Assembly: GCF_014698965.1 (NCBI RefSeq)
Contig: NZ_JACXAE010000049.1
Location: forward strand, 81,434 to 145,433
DNA length: 64,000 nt
Origin: Iningainema tapete BLCC-T55
GTDB taxonomy: Bacteria; Cyanobacteriota; Cyanobacteriia; Cyanobacteriales; Nostocaceae
Reading direction: 5' to 3'
This document shows positions 20,629 to 30,565 of the stretch, in pieces. The position numbers were made by a program, and so were the translations under genes. The notes under the pieces are model-generated. The model saw only the letters and a list, made by a program, of their open reading frames with translations, was not told the origin of the DNA and ran no database searches. Position 1 is the stretch's first letter; each line of letters starts with the position of its first letter.

Positions 20629-21285
20629 CTAAGACTGAGCTATTCCTACTGGACAAGCAACATTTGTTCCACCTAAACCACAGTAACCATTGGGGTTTTT
20701 AGCTAGGTATTGCTGATGGTAGTCTTCTGCGTAGTAGAACTCAGGCGCTTTGAGAATTTCGGTAGTAATCTTACCATGACCAGCCGCAGTTAAAGCTTGT
20801 TGATAAGCTTTTAATGATTCTTCTGCCTGCTTTCTTTGCTCTTCGGAATATACGTAAATTCCTGAACGGTACTGAGTACCAACGTCATTACCTTGACGCA
20901 TTCCTTGGGTGGGGTTGTGGTTTTCCCAAAATACTTTGAGCAGTTGTGAATAACTAATTACTTTTGGGTCAAAAACAACGTAAACTACTTCATTATGTCC
21001 GGTTTGTCCACTACAAACCTCTTTGTAGTTAGGATTAGGCGTTATTCCAGCTGCGTAACCAACGGCAGTGGTATAAACTCCTTCTAACTGCCAAAATTTG
21101 CGTTCTGCACCCCAAAAGCATCCCATCCCAAACATTGCTGTCTCCATTCCTTCTGGAAATGGAGGTTTGAGGGGATTACCATTAACATAGTGGCGTTCAG
21201 GTACTCGCATAGGTTCTGCCCTTCCTGGCAAAGCTTCTTGTGCAGTCGGCAGAGTTAGTTTTTTACCAAATCCGAATAAAACCAT
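20629..21285 (-). CDS. msrA: Peptide methionine sulfoxide reductase A
   Basis: [15 protein letters not shown] catalytic Cys block; GQTGHNEVV; start at MVLFGFGKK more likely than 21399. Confidence 0.95.
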   Translation of the reverse strand: MVLFGFGKKLTLPTAQEALPGRAEPMRVPERHYVNGNPLKPPFPEGMETAMFGMGCFWGAERKFWQLEGVYTTAVGYAAGITPNPNYKEVCSGQTGHNEVVYVVFDPKVISYSQLLKVFWENHNPTQGMRQGNDVGTQYRSGIYVYSEEQRKQAEESLKAYQQALTAAGHGKITTEILKAPEFYYAEDYHQQYLAKNPNGYCGLGGTNVACPVGIAQS

Positions 21286-21451
21286 GATTCTGATAAATAT
21301 CTTTACATTACTTACTATTGTAAAGATGTTTGGCAATTCTTGTGGTACGGAGAGCAGCACCGTGCTTTGGTTCCCAAAGTTGAGGTGACTGCGGAGCATC
21401 CTGCCCGTTCTTGATTAAAGGAGACGAAATATCCACACCCAATCCAACACG

Positions 21452-21479
21452 GTAGAGACTTTACATGTAAAGTCTCTAC
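21452..21479. repeat. GTAGAGAC-family palindrome (28 bp, perfect)
   Basis: GTAGAGACTTTACATGTAAAGTCTCTAC; contains stop codon of the 33-aa ORF. Confidence 0.95.
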
Positions 21480-21577
21480 TGTGAAATTGTTGCTAAAACT
21501 ACTTTGATTAAAACTACTAAAACAGCACCAAAAAGAAACCCCAGCAAAGGAATCCGGAATTTTTCCCAAGTAATCAT
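21476..21577 (-). CDS. 33-aa single-span membrane microprotein, translationally coupled to exosortase
   Basis: MITWEKFRIPLLGFLFGAVLVVLIKVVLATISQ*; ATG overlaps exosortase TGA (ATGA); not in ORF track. Confidence 0.65.
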   Translation of the reverse strand: MITWEKFRIPLLGFLFGAVLVVLIKVVLATISQ

Positions 21578-22413
21578 GATTTTTTGATATTTCCTTCTTG
21601 CTCAAGTAAAAACCAGTAAAATAACCCTAAAAGGAAGATTCCGATCATGCCAAACGAGTAAGAAGCTGTACCGCCATGCCAATCATCAAAAGCAGCTTTG
21701 TTGGATACTGACATAGCTGCCAACATGGCAATTCTCACTCCATTAACTATAAATCCGATGGCGATCGCGACAATTGGTACGAAAATTTGCTTACGCCAAT
21801 GTACGGGAAACATCACTAGCGCAATCACCGCAATTCCCAAAACGTAGGTGATGGTATCAATGCCAGAGCAACCGTAAACTACTCTCACGCCTCCTGTAGG
21901 AAGATTAATATTTGTCCCCACAACAGACACAGAGAAGCCGCTCAAAGACAAGAGAAATCCACCAAATTTAGCACTCAATGGCGAAAGATCAAATAGGAAT
22001 GCTGCAATAACACCGGGTACGCCTAAGAAAAAAAGTATGATCAATTCTTGCCAATACTGCTTTAATCCTTTAAAACCAGAAGCTAGTAAGGCAACACCAA
22101 TAGCCGAAGTTAAGGATAACAGGCGAAGTGCATGACCTGCACTCAGATTAATACTCTCCCATAGCACCCAACTAATTAGTACAACACCAACCAAGCTGGA
22201 AAAAAAATCACTTTCAAAGCTTAAACTATGGCGTTTTTCCCATAATAAAGTGCTGGTGGCTAGTAAAAACAGAATACTCATCCCTAAATGACCCATGTCA
22301 TCTGCCCGCCAAACTAAAGTAATACACATTGTCTCTAAGGCGATGGCGATCGCTAATAGCCAGTAGCGAGGGTCTTTCCAAGATAGGAGTTGAGTTAGTT
22401 GGAACTCTTTCAT
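21574..22413 (-). CDS. Exosortase, cyanoexosortase type
   Basis: Polytopic; catalytic triad context YGCSGIDT (Cys), NGVRIAML (Arg), DDWHGG (His). Confidence 0.88.
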   Translation of the reverse strand: MKEFQLTQLLSWKDPRYWLLAIAIALETMCITLVWRADDMGHLGMSILFLLATSTLLWEKRHSLSFESDFFSSLVGVVLISWVLWESINLSAGHALRLLSLTSAIGVALLASGFKGLKQYWQELIILFFLGVPGVIAAFLFDLSPLSAKFGGFLLSLSGFSVSVVGTNINLPTGGVRVVYGCSGIDTITYVLGIAVIALVMFPVHWRKQIFVPIVAIAIGFIVNGVRIAMLAAMSVSNKAAFDDWHGGTASYSFGMIGIFLLGLFYWFLLEQEGNIKKS

Positions 22414-22574
22414 TGAAACACAATCTATGATCTTGAGTAAAGTACGCTACAGCAAAAGCCGTAACGTACTATATCTTCAGCTTCGGTGCGCTATAGCTTT
22501 TGCTTAACGCACCATTTTTTGTAGTGAGATTTGAGCATCTGCTACTTCTAACAGATAGAACATTCCAAAATTAC

Positions 22575-23108
22575 TTAAACCTCATTTTTGGAAGCCTGCA
22601 TTTGCTTACGCTTCTTCATAAAGCGTGCACCAAAACCAGCGGCAGTCAAAGTACCTAAGATAGTCATAGGTTCGGGAATTTCTGGGTTAGGCGCACCTGG
22701 GTTAACTGCAACTGGTGGGTTAACCATTGGAGGGTTAACTGCTGGTGGGTTAACCATTGGAGGGTTAACTGCTGGTGGGTTAACTACTGGGGAAACAGTT
22801 GGAGCTGGGCTAATTACCACAGGGGGAAGAGTGGGAACTGGGCTGGGGCTAGCGCTAGGACCTGGTGTAATAATAACGGCTCCAGCACCGCCTACTGGTA
22901 AATTATTTTCAGGACCTGCGTTGAAGGCTGGTCCTCCTGCTGGAGGTCTTTGTCCAAAAGGAGGTGCGCCCAAGCCAGGTTGTGTAACTTGTTGTGCCTG
23001 CGCTTGGCTTACCAAAGATGAGAGGGTTGCGGTTGCTGCTACTGTGAATGCACAGATTACTAAATTCTTAAGAATAGATGACTTAGTCATCACTATTTGA
23101 CTCCTCAA
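22575..23108 (-). CDS. Pro-rich exported PEP-CTERM protein (predicted exosortase substrate)
   Basis: Signal peptide; PPAVNPPMVNPP repeats; C-terminal PEPMTILGTLTAAGFGARFMKKRKQ (PEP motif + TM + basic tail). Confidence 0.88.
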   Translation of the reverse strand: MRSQIVMTKSSILKNLVICAFTVAATATLSSLVSQAQAQQVTQPGLGAPPFGQRPPAGGPAFNAGPENNLPVGGAGAVIITPGPSASPSPVPTLPPVVISPAPTVSPVVNPPAVNPPMVNPPAVNPPMVNPPVAVNPGAPNPEIPEPMTILGTLTAAGFGARFMKKRKQMQASKNEV

Positions 23109-23620
23109 AAATTATACGTTCAGAAAAAACTATGTGTTGATCGCTTTCGTTCGCGTAGAATTTTCAGATTTAGCGCAGCAATATATTGAGTAATTCTGTA
23201 GTAGATGAGCAATTACTACTAGAAGTACCTATCAGTACGACCAATTTGAAAATTCACACAATTTGTATAGCAGGCGAGAGCTTGCCGTTGGTTATGAACT
23301 TGTTACTGTACAAAAAAACGGTAAGTCAATTGGTAAAGCACCAGAAAATTTCTCTTGAAGAATCACGAAAAAGACGAATTTTTTGCCAGCCTGCTGCTGT
23401 GGTAGATGATGTAAAACCTGGAATGCTGGAGTACCAAATGCTTTTCATCTGCTTGAGCTTTGTGTACTCCCTATTAAAGTCACAATGATATAGATCATTG
23501 TGTACGTGTTCTCCTTGCTACAGCCATCTTACATTAGTAAATCGATTGACGAATATAAAGTTTTGGCAAATACGTTAAAAAACACACAAAGTTTAGGTAA
23601 AGTAATGATGCTACAAAGAC

Positions 23621-25822
23621 TTAAACTACGGCAGTAGGAGAAACCACAGGCACGCAAGCGTTGACTAAAGGTAACAATGGACCTTGTTGCTCTTGCCCAT
23701 TCACAGCTAAATCACTATGACACAAATAAATTGTTTGTGATACACGAGAAAGCAAATCAGCCAAAATTCTTTGCAATCTTTGTTCTTCTGCCTGTTTTTC
23801 ATCCTCCGCTGTCCAAGGTTCTCCATAGCGATCGCGCAGAAAAAACGGCGCACCGAATAAAGTAGCCGCACCACCTTTTGCCCACAAAGGTGAACCAGCA
23901 TCTAGCCAAAAATGCCAACGATGAGATCGTCTACTAGAGCGGTATTGGAAAATAGTTGCCAAGGTAACAGCTTTTGCTCTTTGTCCAATGGGACGAACAG
24001 GGTAAGGATTGGCAGTAATAGTACCACGTTGCAGCAGTTGTATAAATTCGGCAATTGTATTATGAGGTACAACCCCCCCACTGTGGGGGGTTTGTTTTAA
24101 CCTGGTATCAATTTCCCAGTAGTGTTGGGCAGTTTCTAGTAACTCCCGCAGAGCAGCTAATTGATCGTAAGGGAGATTACTCCCATTCCATAAAAAGCGC
24201 TGAATAGTTCTGTCAATTAGAGAAATAGGACTAGGTATCAAACGCATCTCCTGCTGAGTTCGTTGTTTCTCCAACCACTCTAAAATTTCTCCATAAGCTG
24301 TAGTAGCTCCATAACCCAATCTATCCCACCGATCAAAAGCCGTTACTTTGAGTAAGTTGGGATGATCTGGGTGTGGGACAAAGCAGTAATCTGCTATTAA
24401 TCCAGCACGTACTGGATCTATGTGGGATTTGGGGATGATATTTTCTCCCTCGTTGTCGAGACGCCCCACCGGGGCTTCTCTACCTTCTATTCCCCCACTC
24501 AAAACAACTAACATTTCTGCCACTGCATCTCGATTTACCAAACGTCCTAAACCTGGGTAGACAAGTGCTAGTGTGGTGAGTAATCCGCGAATGAGGGGTG
24601 AACTAACTAGGGGACGTTGATCGTTGAGAGATTCTACGGGAATATTTTGCTTGGAGAGGATTTCTATCAGGGTGTAACGAGCGATCGCATCTAAACCTGG
24701 AGCAATTATCGCTATTTCATCTGGCTGCACTTGATGATTTTTAATTGCGTCAACAATTAGCTCTGCTGATTGTCGTAAAAGTAGAGCGCGAGAAGTAGTT
24801 TGAATTGATTGTACATTGGAAGGTAAACCAGACAAAACGATTTGTTCTGTCAATAGTTCCTCCATTGGTTGAATTAAACTATTTGCCAAACTAAAAATGG
24901 CAGGCTGAGTCAGGGTTTCGCACCGACAACGCGACGCTAACACGGATAGGTAACCGGGGTCGGCGCCTAGTCCCAAGCGTACTGTACCATCTAAATTGTA
25001 GCTAAAAGCCCCTACAGCACCGTTATCTAACAGCAGATCAAATAAGTGACGTGCTACAGCCGGGTAATCTTGCACATCATCTGCTAGCACAGCTTGATAA
25101 CGTTTAGTTAACTGCTGTTGGTAATTTGGTTCTAACAACAAATGTTGGTGATAAAGTTCAGTAACAATACCGTAAGTAAGTAATCCTCTTTCTAAGCACC
25201 AATTGCGCCACTCTAGTAGTAACGAAGCTAAAAATTCAGGATCTAGATTAGTAGCATCTGGCGTCAAAGCTTTTGCTAAAACATCGCCAATTTCCTCACT
25301 TGGTGTACCGCTATAGGCTGCTAGTTGTAGTAAGTCTAGAATGCGGCGCACTAAGCGGTACTCTGTCATGCCTACACGCTGTAATAGTTCTTCGTCTAAG
25401 CGATCGCGCCATAGCTTAGTTGCTAATTCCTGCTCAGTTTCTGGACGTAATCTTACCGGAAATTGTGCTTTTAACTGTAATACCTGAATTAGTACAGGCC
25501 AAAATAAAATTACTTCATCCTGAAAAAAACCTAAAGGAGTTTTACAGCGTACTGGATATTTTCCTTGCGTTGCTGTAACAATTTTATCAGCTAAATCTCG
25601 TCGATTTTCTTCATTAGCCGCTAAAATTAACGCTTTTACTTCTATGTGGTGACTATAAAGATAGTTTCTCACATTTTCACTATTTTTTCTTCTACCATTT
25701 TTGTTATACAATAGTTCATTTGCGGAAGTTTCACATCCTATCCATCTACACAACTGATTTACTAACACAGATGTTTTACCACTACGGCTAGGACCGATTA
25801 ACCAAAGTGAATCAGAAACCAC
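23621..25822 (-). CDS. UvrD/AddB-like superfamily I helicase-related ATPase
   Basis: Walker A IGPSRSGKTSVL; DDVQDYPAVARHLFDLLL Walker B-like; EIAIIAPGLDAIARYTLIEIL helicase-like segment. Confidence 0.6.
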   Translation of the reverse strand: MVSDSLWLIGPSRSGKTSVLVNQLCRWIGCETSANELLYNKNGRRKNSENVRNYLYSHHIEVKALILAANEENRRDLADKIVTATQGKYPVRCKTPLGFFQDEVILFWPVLIQVLQLKAQFPVRLRPETEQELATKLWRDRLDEELLQRVGMTEYRLVRRILDLLQLAAYSGTPSEEIGDVLAKALTPDATNLDPEFLASLLLEWRNWCLERGLLTYGIVTELYHQHLLLEPNYQQQLTKRYQAVLADDVQDYPAVARHLFDLLLDNGAVGAFSYNLDGTVRLGLGADPGYLSVLASRCRCETLTQPAIFSLANSLIQPMEELLTEQIVLSGLPSNVQSIQTTSRALLLRQSAELIVDAIKNHQVQPDEIAIIAPGLDAIARYTLIEILSKQNIPVESLNDQRPLVSSPLIRGLLTTLALVYPGLGRLVNRDAVAEMLVVLSGGIEGREAPVGRLDNEGENIIPKSHIDPVRAGLIADYCFVPHPDHPNLLKVTAFDRWDRLGYGATTAYGEILEWLEKQRTQQEMRLIPSPISLIDRTIQRFLWNGSNLPYDQLAALRELLETAQHYWEIDTRLKQTPHSGGVVPHNTIAEFIQLLQRGTITANPYPVRPIGQRAKAVTLATIFQYRSSRRSHRWHFWLDAGSPLWAKGGAATLFGAPFFLRDRYGEPWTAEDEKQAEEQRLQRILADLLSRVSQTIYLCHSDLAVNGQEQQGPLLPLVNACVPVVSPTAVV
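24455..24483. repeat. GTAGAGAC-family inverted repeat inside a CDS
   Basis: GTCGAGACGCCCCACCGGGGCTTCTCTAC; encodes GREAPVGRLD on the minus strand. Confidence 0.8.
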
Positions 25823-25900
25823 AGACTATCTCCTCGTGGATTTGTGATTATACCTTGTACGTTAACGTATATTTAAGAGAAACTAAATTAATAATGCTAA

Positions 25901-27235
25901 ATGATTGCTACTATGATACACTCAATATTTAGCCAAAAAATTTATCCCTCCTTACTGGCTACTTACCACTGGTATTTACGCACACCAGAGCGTTCGCTGG
26001 AGCAAGCTTATAAAGCGGCTTTACAAATTAAGGCAATAGAAGATGAACATTTCGATGGTAATCCTGTAAGTTCTAATTCTAGATATAGCAGCAGTATGAT
26101 GGAATATTTCGAGTCCGACTTGAAGAAGCTGCTGAAAAATGTCCGAATGCGGCTGACAGAGTTTAAAATAAGTCGTTCCATACTCTACGAGTATAATTTA
26201 AGAGCTGCGAGAAAATTTGATATAGAACACCTCAGTCCTAAGTTAATTCTAGATAAGTTGAAGTTCATTGATAATATAGTAGCAAAATATACCGATATAT
26301 ATGAAGAAGTGAGTGGTAAAGATTTAATTACTCCTCAAGACACAACAGCAGCAATAACAGTTGTCAGCAAACCTCAACCGCCAAAACCACAAAATTTTTC
26401 TAGAAGAACTTTATATGAACAATCAACAAGAAGTAAAGTGAACACAACAGGGGTACTACCCCGTTCTATTTTAGGTACTCTCACTCGTTTGCAAATAGAA
26501 TTAGACCCGAATGCAGAACAAGACGTTGTACAAAATTTTCGCAAAACACAAAAAAGAACTGTAATATCTATTAGGTTTATTTTACTACTAATAATCGTAC
26601 CTATTCTGACTCACCAACTATCAAAAGCTATGGTAGTAGGACCTGTGGTAGATCATTTTAGACATGCTGAGGAAGTGTCAGTATTTCTCAACACCGAAAT
26701 GGAAGAAGAAGCATTGTCAGAATTACAAAGATTTGAAGAGAGAATAAAGTTTGAAAACCTAATTAATAAAGTATCTGCACTATCTACTGAGCAAATAGAA
26801 ATTAAAGTTAAAGAAAAAGCTATTGATATTGCTGAAGAATATCGTCATAACAGCGCCAACGCCATCAAGAATGTTTTTGCAGATATATTGTCAATTGGTG
26901 CTTTTACGTGTCTTTTGCTAGTTAGTAAACGTGAAATCGGTGTGTTGAAGGAATTTTTTGATCATGTGGTTTATGGTCTGAGTGATAGTGCCAAAGCATT
27001 TATTATTATTTTGTTTACAGATATATTTGTAGGGTTCCACTCTCCTCATGGTTGGGAGGTAATTTTAGAGGGTGTGTCTCGCCATTGGGGTTTACCAGGA
27101 AATCATGATTTTATCTTCTTATTCATTGCTACATTTCCAGTGATTTTAGATACAATCTTCAAATATTGGATTTTCCGCTACTTGAATCGTATTTCTCCTT
27201 CGGCAGTTGCTACATACCACAATATGAATGAATAG
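25901..27235 (+). CDS. pxcA: Proton extrusion protein PxcA (CemA family)
   Basis: Full-length similarity to PxcA (YHWYLRTPERSLEQAYKAAL; C-terminal FVGFHSPHGWEVILEGVSRHWGLPGNHDFIFLFIATFPVILDTIFKYWIFRYLNRISPSAVATYHNMNE). Confidence 0.93.
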   Translation: MIATMIHSIFSQKIYPSLLATYHWYLRTPERSLEQAYKAALQIKAIEDEHFDGNPVSSNSRYSSSMMEYFESDLKKLLKNVRMRLTEFKISRSILYEYNLRAARKFDIEHLSPKLILDKLKFIDNIVAKYTDIYEEVSGKDLITPQDTTAAITVVSKPQPPKPQNFSRRTLYEQSTRSKVNTTGVLPRSILGTLTRLQIELDPNAEQDVVQNFRKTQKRTVISIRFILLLIIVPILTHQLSKAMVVGPVVDHFRHAEEVSVFLNTEMEEEALSELQRFEERIKFENLINKVSALSTEQIEIKVKEKAIDIAEEYRHNSANAIKNVFADILSIGAFTCLLLVSKREIGVLKEFFDHVVYGLSDSAKAFIIILFTDIFVGFHSPHGWEVILEGVSRHWGLPGNHDFIFLFIATFPVILDTIFKYWIFRYLNRISPSAVATYHNMNE

Positions 27236-27318
27236 ATGGAGACGCACAGTGGTAAGGTAATGGCGGACGGTAACTCGTGCCTACAATAAATGGTAAAAGT
27301 ATCATTTATGTGCGTGAA

Positions 27319-28584
27319 ATGAAAAATGTACTGAAAATCATCGCTATTAGTTTTCCCGTTATGGCGACAATTCTCCTTGTACCCATACACAGATTGGGAT
27401 ATGGAGAACTAAGTCCGCGAGAATGTAGACTGGAAAGATGGCAAATACCAACTTCGGTTCAACAGCAAGAAACGAAATCGCCTCTGGTATCGATACCATC
27501 GTTATTTCCCTGTTGTCAAGGTGATAATTCTTGTTTAGATCAGCAAATCTGGGGTGAAAATAGTCTTGCACCCGATCAAAAGTCTTTGTTAACATCGATT
27601 GAACGTAGTTTGCAATATCTACAAACTAGTGTTGCTGATAGTGCTTATAAAAGGTACAAAGTGGCAGGCATTACTCGCTTTCGCGTGATTAAAAGTTTAC
27701 AGCGATTCCGTGAGTTGTTGCTTGTTTCTAAATCTCCAATGGAACTAAATGCAGCTATTGCACAGGAGTTTGAATTGTACCAGTCTGTAGGGAAAGACTT
27801 GAAAGGTTCGGTTTTATTCACAGCTTATTATGAACCAATTTATGCTGCAAGTCGTTTCCCAACACCAGAATATCGTTATCCTGTCTACCGCTTACCTCCT
27901 GATTTGAAATCTTGGCGCAAACCTCATCCTACTAGATTAGAACTAGAAGGAGCAGATGGTTTGCAAGCGGCAAAAGGTCGATTGCGCGGATTAGAATTGT
28001 TTTGGCTACGCTTACGCTTAGAACCATATTTAGCTCAAATCCAAGGTTCTGCTCGACTTGAGCTGACCGATGGTACTCAAACTACAATTGGTTATGCGGG
28101 TAGTACTGCTTATGACTATAAAAGTATTGGGCGAGAACTAGCGAATGATGGCAAACTACCTTTACAAGGTATGACTATGCCGATTATTCTCGATTATTTT
28201 GATAAACGTCCCCAAGATCTAGATATTTATATTCCCCGTGATCCTAGTTTTGTCTTTTTTCAAGAAAATCACGGCGCTCCAGCACAAGGTTCTATCCAGC
28301 AGTTACTAACACCAGAGCGCTCCATTGCCACAGATAAGTCTCTGATGCCTCCTGGTGCTCTTGCTTTGATTCGCGCTAGTTTTCCCTTTGTCAATTCTCG
28401 GGGCAAAATGGAGCATCGAGTTGTTAGTCGTTATGTTCTCGATCAAGATACTGGTGGCGCAATTAAAGGCGCGGGTAGAGTTGATTACTTTTTGGGTGCG
28501 GGCAAGGTAGCAGGCTTACGCGCTGGAGTCACTGTCAGTGATGGGCATTTATATTATTTGCTTCTTAAAGAAAAAATTAAATAA
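27319..28584 (+). CDS. mltA: Membrane-bound lytic murein transglycosylase A-like
   Basis: TAYYEPIYAASRFPTPEYRYPVYR, GSARLELTDG, DQDTGGAIKGAGRVDYFLGAG (3D domain); start chosen at MKNVLK. Confidence 0.88.
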   Translation: MKNVLKIIAISFPVMATILLVPIHRLGYGELSPRECRLERWQIPTSVQQQETKSPLVSIPSLFPCCQGDNSCLDQQIWGENSLAPDQKSLLTSIERSLQYLQTSVADSAYKRYKVAGITRFRVIKSLQRFRELLLVSKSPMELNAAIAQEFELYQSVGKDLKGSVLFTAYYEPIYAASRFPTPEYRYPVYRLPPDLKSWRKPHPTRLELEGADGLQAAKGRLRGLELFWLRLRLEPYLAQIQGSARLELTDGTQTTIGYAGSTAYDYKSIGRELANDGKLPLQGMTMPIILDYFDKRPQDLDIYIPRDPSFVFFQENHGAPAQGSIQQLLTPERSIATDKSLMPPGALALIRASFPFVNSRGKMEHRVVSRYVLDQDTGGAIKGAGRVDYFLGAGKVAGLRAGVTVSDGHLYYLLLKEKIK

Positions 28585-28629
28585 AAATAGCACTTAAAAT
28601 GATATTCTAATTTATTTACCCAAATTCAC

Positions 28630-28658
28630 GTAGAGACTTAGTTTGCTCGCGTCTCTAC
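28630..28658. repeat. GTAGAGAC-family inverted repeat (imperfect)
   Basis: GTAGAGACTTAGTTTGCTCGCGTCTCTAC. Confidence 0.75.
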
Positions 28659-28926
28659 ATCTACGAGTTTTTTGGGTTGGAACCACAAAACTTATTTCTC
28701 GTCATACGTAATTGTCGTTAACCAAACTAAAAGCAATCAACCTCCTTTACAGAGGTTAATAACCAAACTTATTTAAGTTTTCTTCTTCCCATCAAAGTTT
28801 TAGCCAATCTCCTGCATAAATCAGAAATCACGTCCCTATAGTTTGTATATATCTGTATTCTTACTTAAGTAAGTTGCTGAATTGTATTCTGACGATACAT
28901 TGAGATGAAAATCAGGGGGATTATCA

Positions 28927-29376
28927 GTGATCAGAATCTTAGTCGATGCTGACCTAATACTAGAAGCTTTGATGAATCGAAATGGAGTTGTAGGTGACAT
29001 TAACCAATTGTTAGATAGAGTACATCCACTCATCCAAATGCACGTAACGGATATTGGTTGGCAAAAAATTTACACTTATGCAAGCCGTTTACGAAACACA
29101 AATATTGCTGAGGTAGTAATTGATTGGTTAAAAGAAAAAATCCAAGTTTGTTCTGTAGATCAAAACATACTACAACAAGCACGTTTGTCTCCTCTCAAGG
29201 ATTTTGAATCTGCTGTAGAATTAATGTGTGCTAGTTACGAAGAACTTGATGCGATTGTGACTCACAATCAAGATGATTTTGCCGAAGCTCCTAGTAAGTT
29301 TTGGATTTGGTCTGCATCAGAATTGTGGATGCGTGCGAATTTAGAAAGTCAGTTCAAAGCAACCAGATACAGTTAA
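28927..29376 (+). CDS. PIN-like domain protein, no antitoxin seen
   Basis: IRILVDADLILEALMNR, AVELMCASYEELDAIVTHNQDDF; GTG start. Confidence 0.7.
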   Translation: MIRILVDADLILEALMNRNGVVGDINQLLDRVHPLIQMHVTDIGWQKIYTYASRLRNTNIAEVVIDWLKEKIQVCSVDQNILQQARLSPLKDFESAVELMCASYEELDAIVTHNQDDFAEAPSKFWIWSASELWMRANLESQFKATRYS

Positions 29377-29438
29377 GTAGTAGGTCACAGCGAAAATAAG
29401 ACTACCATTCTTAATAATGTATAACACCATTAATCAGG

Positions 29439-29933
29439 CTAATGTACAGATAAATCTAAAGTATAATTTATAATACCGTTTCCACTTGTTTGTTGGGAAA
29501 CATTGGTATCAGGACTGCTTAACTCTAAACTAACAGAAGACGATACCGGAGCATAACGAGCAGAAATTTGCACTTTATGCTCTCCTTTAGAGAGTAATGG
29601 TGATAAATTAATTTCTTCTTGATTGTTGGTAAATCGTTTCACTACCCTACCATTTACGGTAATTTCACCACTTAATTGGCTACCAGAAGTATTAATCCTT
29701 AAGATGTGGGGTTGTCTGAGATCATCAGCACTTAAGGTAACAGCGCTGTGTTGATATCCTGAAGAATCACTGGAGGAACGCTGACTAGAAAATACAGTTG
29801 AATTATTCATATCATCACTACTGCTTTCTGTGTGAACAGAAGTTTGGCTACTTGAAGCAATATTCTCAGTACAAGCTGTGGTTAAACTAACTACACAAGC
29901 TATACAGCAAGCAAACAATAATTTAGTTTTCAT
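29439..29933 (-). CDS. Putative lipoprotein, unknown function
   Basis: Lipobox SLTTAC; Ser-rich linker; beta-rich C-terminus. Confidence 0.7.
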   Translation of the reverse strand: MKTKLLFACCIACVVSLTTACTENIASSSQTSVHTESSSDDMNNSTVFSSQRSSSDSSGYQHSAVTLSADDLRQPHILRINTSGSQLSGEITVNGRVVKRFTNNQEEINLSPLLSKGEHKVQISARYAPVSSSVSLELSSPDTNVSQQTSGNGIINYTLDLSVH

Positions 29934-30061
29934 GGCTCAATTTAGATAACAGCAGGTATGGAAACCCACCTGCTGAATACTAGTAAAAAATTAAAGCTAG
30001 CTCCAAGGGAGAAAACCCTAACTGCTGCCATAATCTAACTATAGATTATTCTATCAAATCC

Positions 30062-30158
30062 GCCTAGAAATTTATTTCTAGGCTAATAGCTCAAGTAAGC
30101 TTTAGCTTACTAAGAGTATTTTTCAGTCAGGTGTCTTGTGACTTTAGCTATTAGCCCT
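30062..30158. repeat. Composite multi-hairpin repeat, copy D
   Basis: CCTAGAAATTTATTTCTAGG, GGCTAATAGCT...AGCTATTAGCC outer stem, AGTAAGCTTTAGCTTACT inner hairpin. Confidence 0.8.
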
Positions 30159-30184
30159 TACTTTCGTCAAGGCGTACTTTAAAC

Positions 30185-30556
30185 CTATCTTCTGCGGCTA
30201 GGAAGACCTGGTACATCTACTTGAACGTTGACTGGTACTTTAATATGTGGACTTCTCACACCAGTGGGGTTGTAACCACCACGAAGGTTTTGATTGCTAT
30301 TGCGAATTTGTTGAATTCGACCACCAACAGCAGTTTGAGTACCTACGTTGGTAGCATTGTTACCATAGCAATTTTTGTCAATGTTCTGATTCACATTGTT
30401 AACTTGTCGAGCTGGTTTACCACGTTCGCGAAGTGCTACTTGTACGTTAACATCAGTTGCTACGCAGGCAGCTTTGGCAGAAGGTGTGAGTGAAGGAACG
30501 AAAGATGATACAGTTGCTAGAGAAAATAAGCTTACAGAAAGTAACTTAAAGTTCAT
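30185..30556 (-). CDS. Small exported protein, N/Q-rich
   Basis: Signal peptide MNFKLLSVSLFSLATVSSFVPSLTPSAKA; NVNQNIDKNCYGNNATNVGTQTAVGGRIQQIRNSNQN. Confidence 0.75.
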   Translation of the reverse strand: MNFKLLSVSLFSLATVSSFVPSLTPSAKAACVATDVNVQVALRERGKPARQVNNVNQNIDKNCYGNNATNVGTQTAVGGRIQQIRNSNQNLRGGYNPTGVRSPHIKVPVNVQVDVPGLPSRRR

Positions 30557-30565
30557 GTCTATTTC

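Noticed and set aside
22588-23100. 170-aa plus-strand ORF with GGLTIGGLTAGG repeats
   Set aside because: Antisense reading of the Pro-rich PEP-CTERM gene; the repeat is the mirror of VNPP codons and has no independent start signal
23186-23488. 100-aa plus-strand ORF between the PEP-CTERM and AddB-like genes
   Set aside because: No recognisable motif and no convincing start signal; insufficient support
30062-30172. CRISPR-like or tRNA-like structure
   Set aside because: Repeats are not regularly spaced and there is no CCA/T-loop pattern; it is a nested inverted-repeat element
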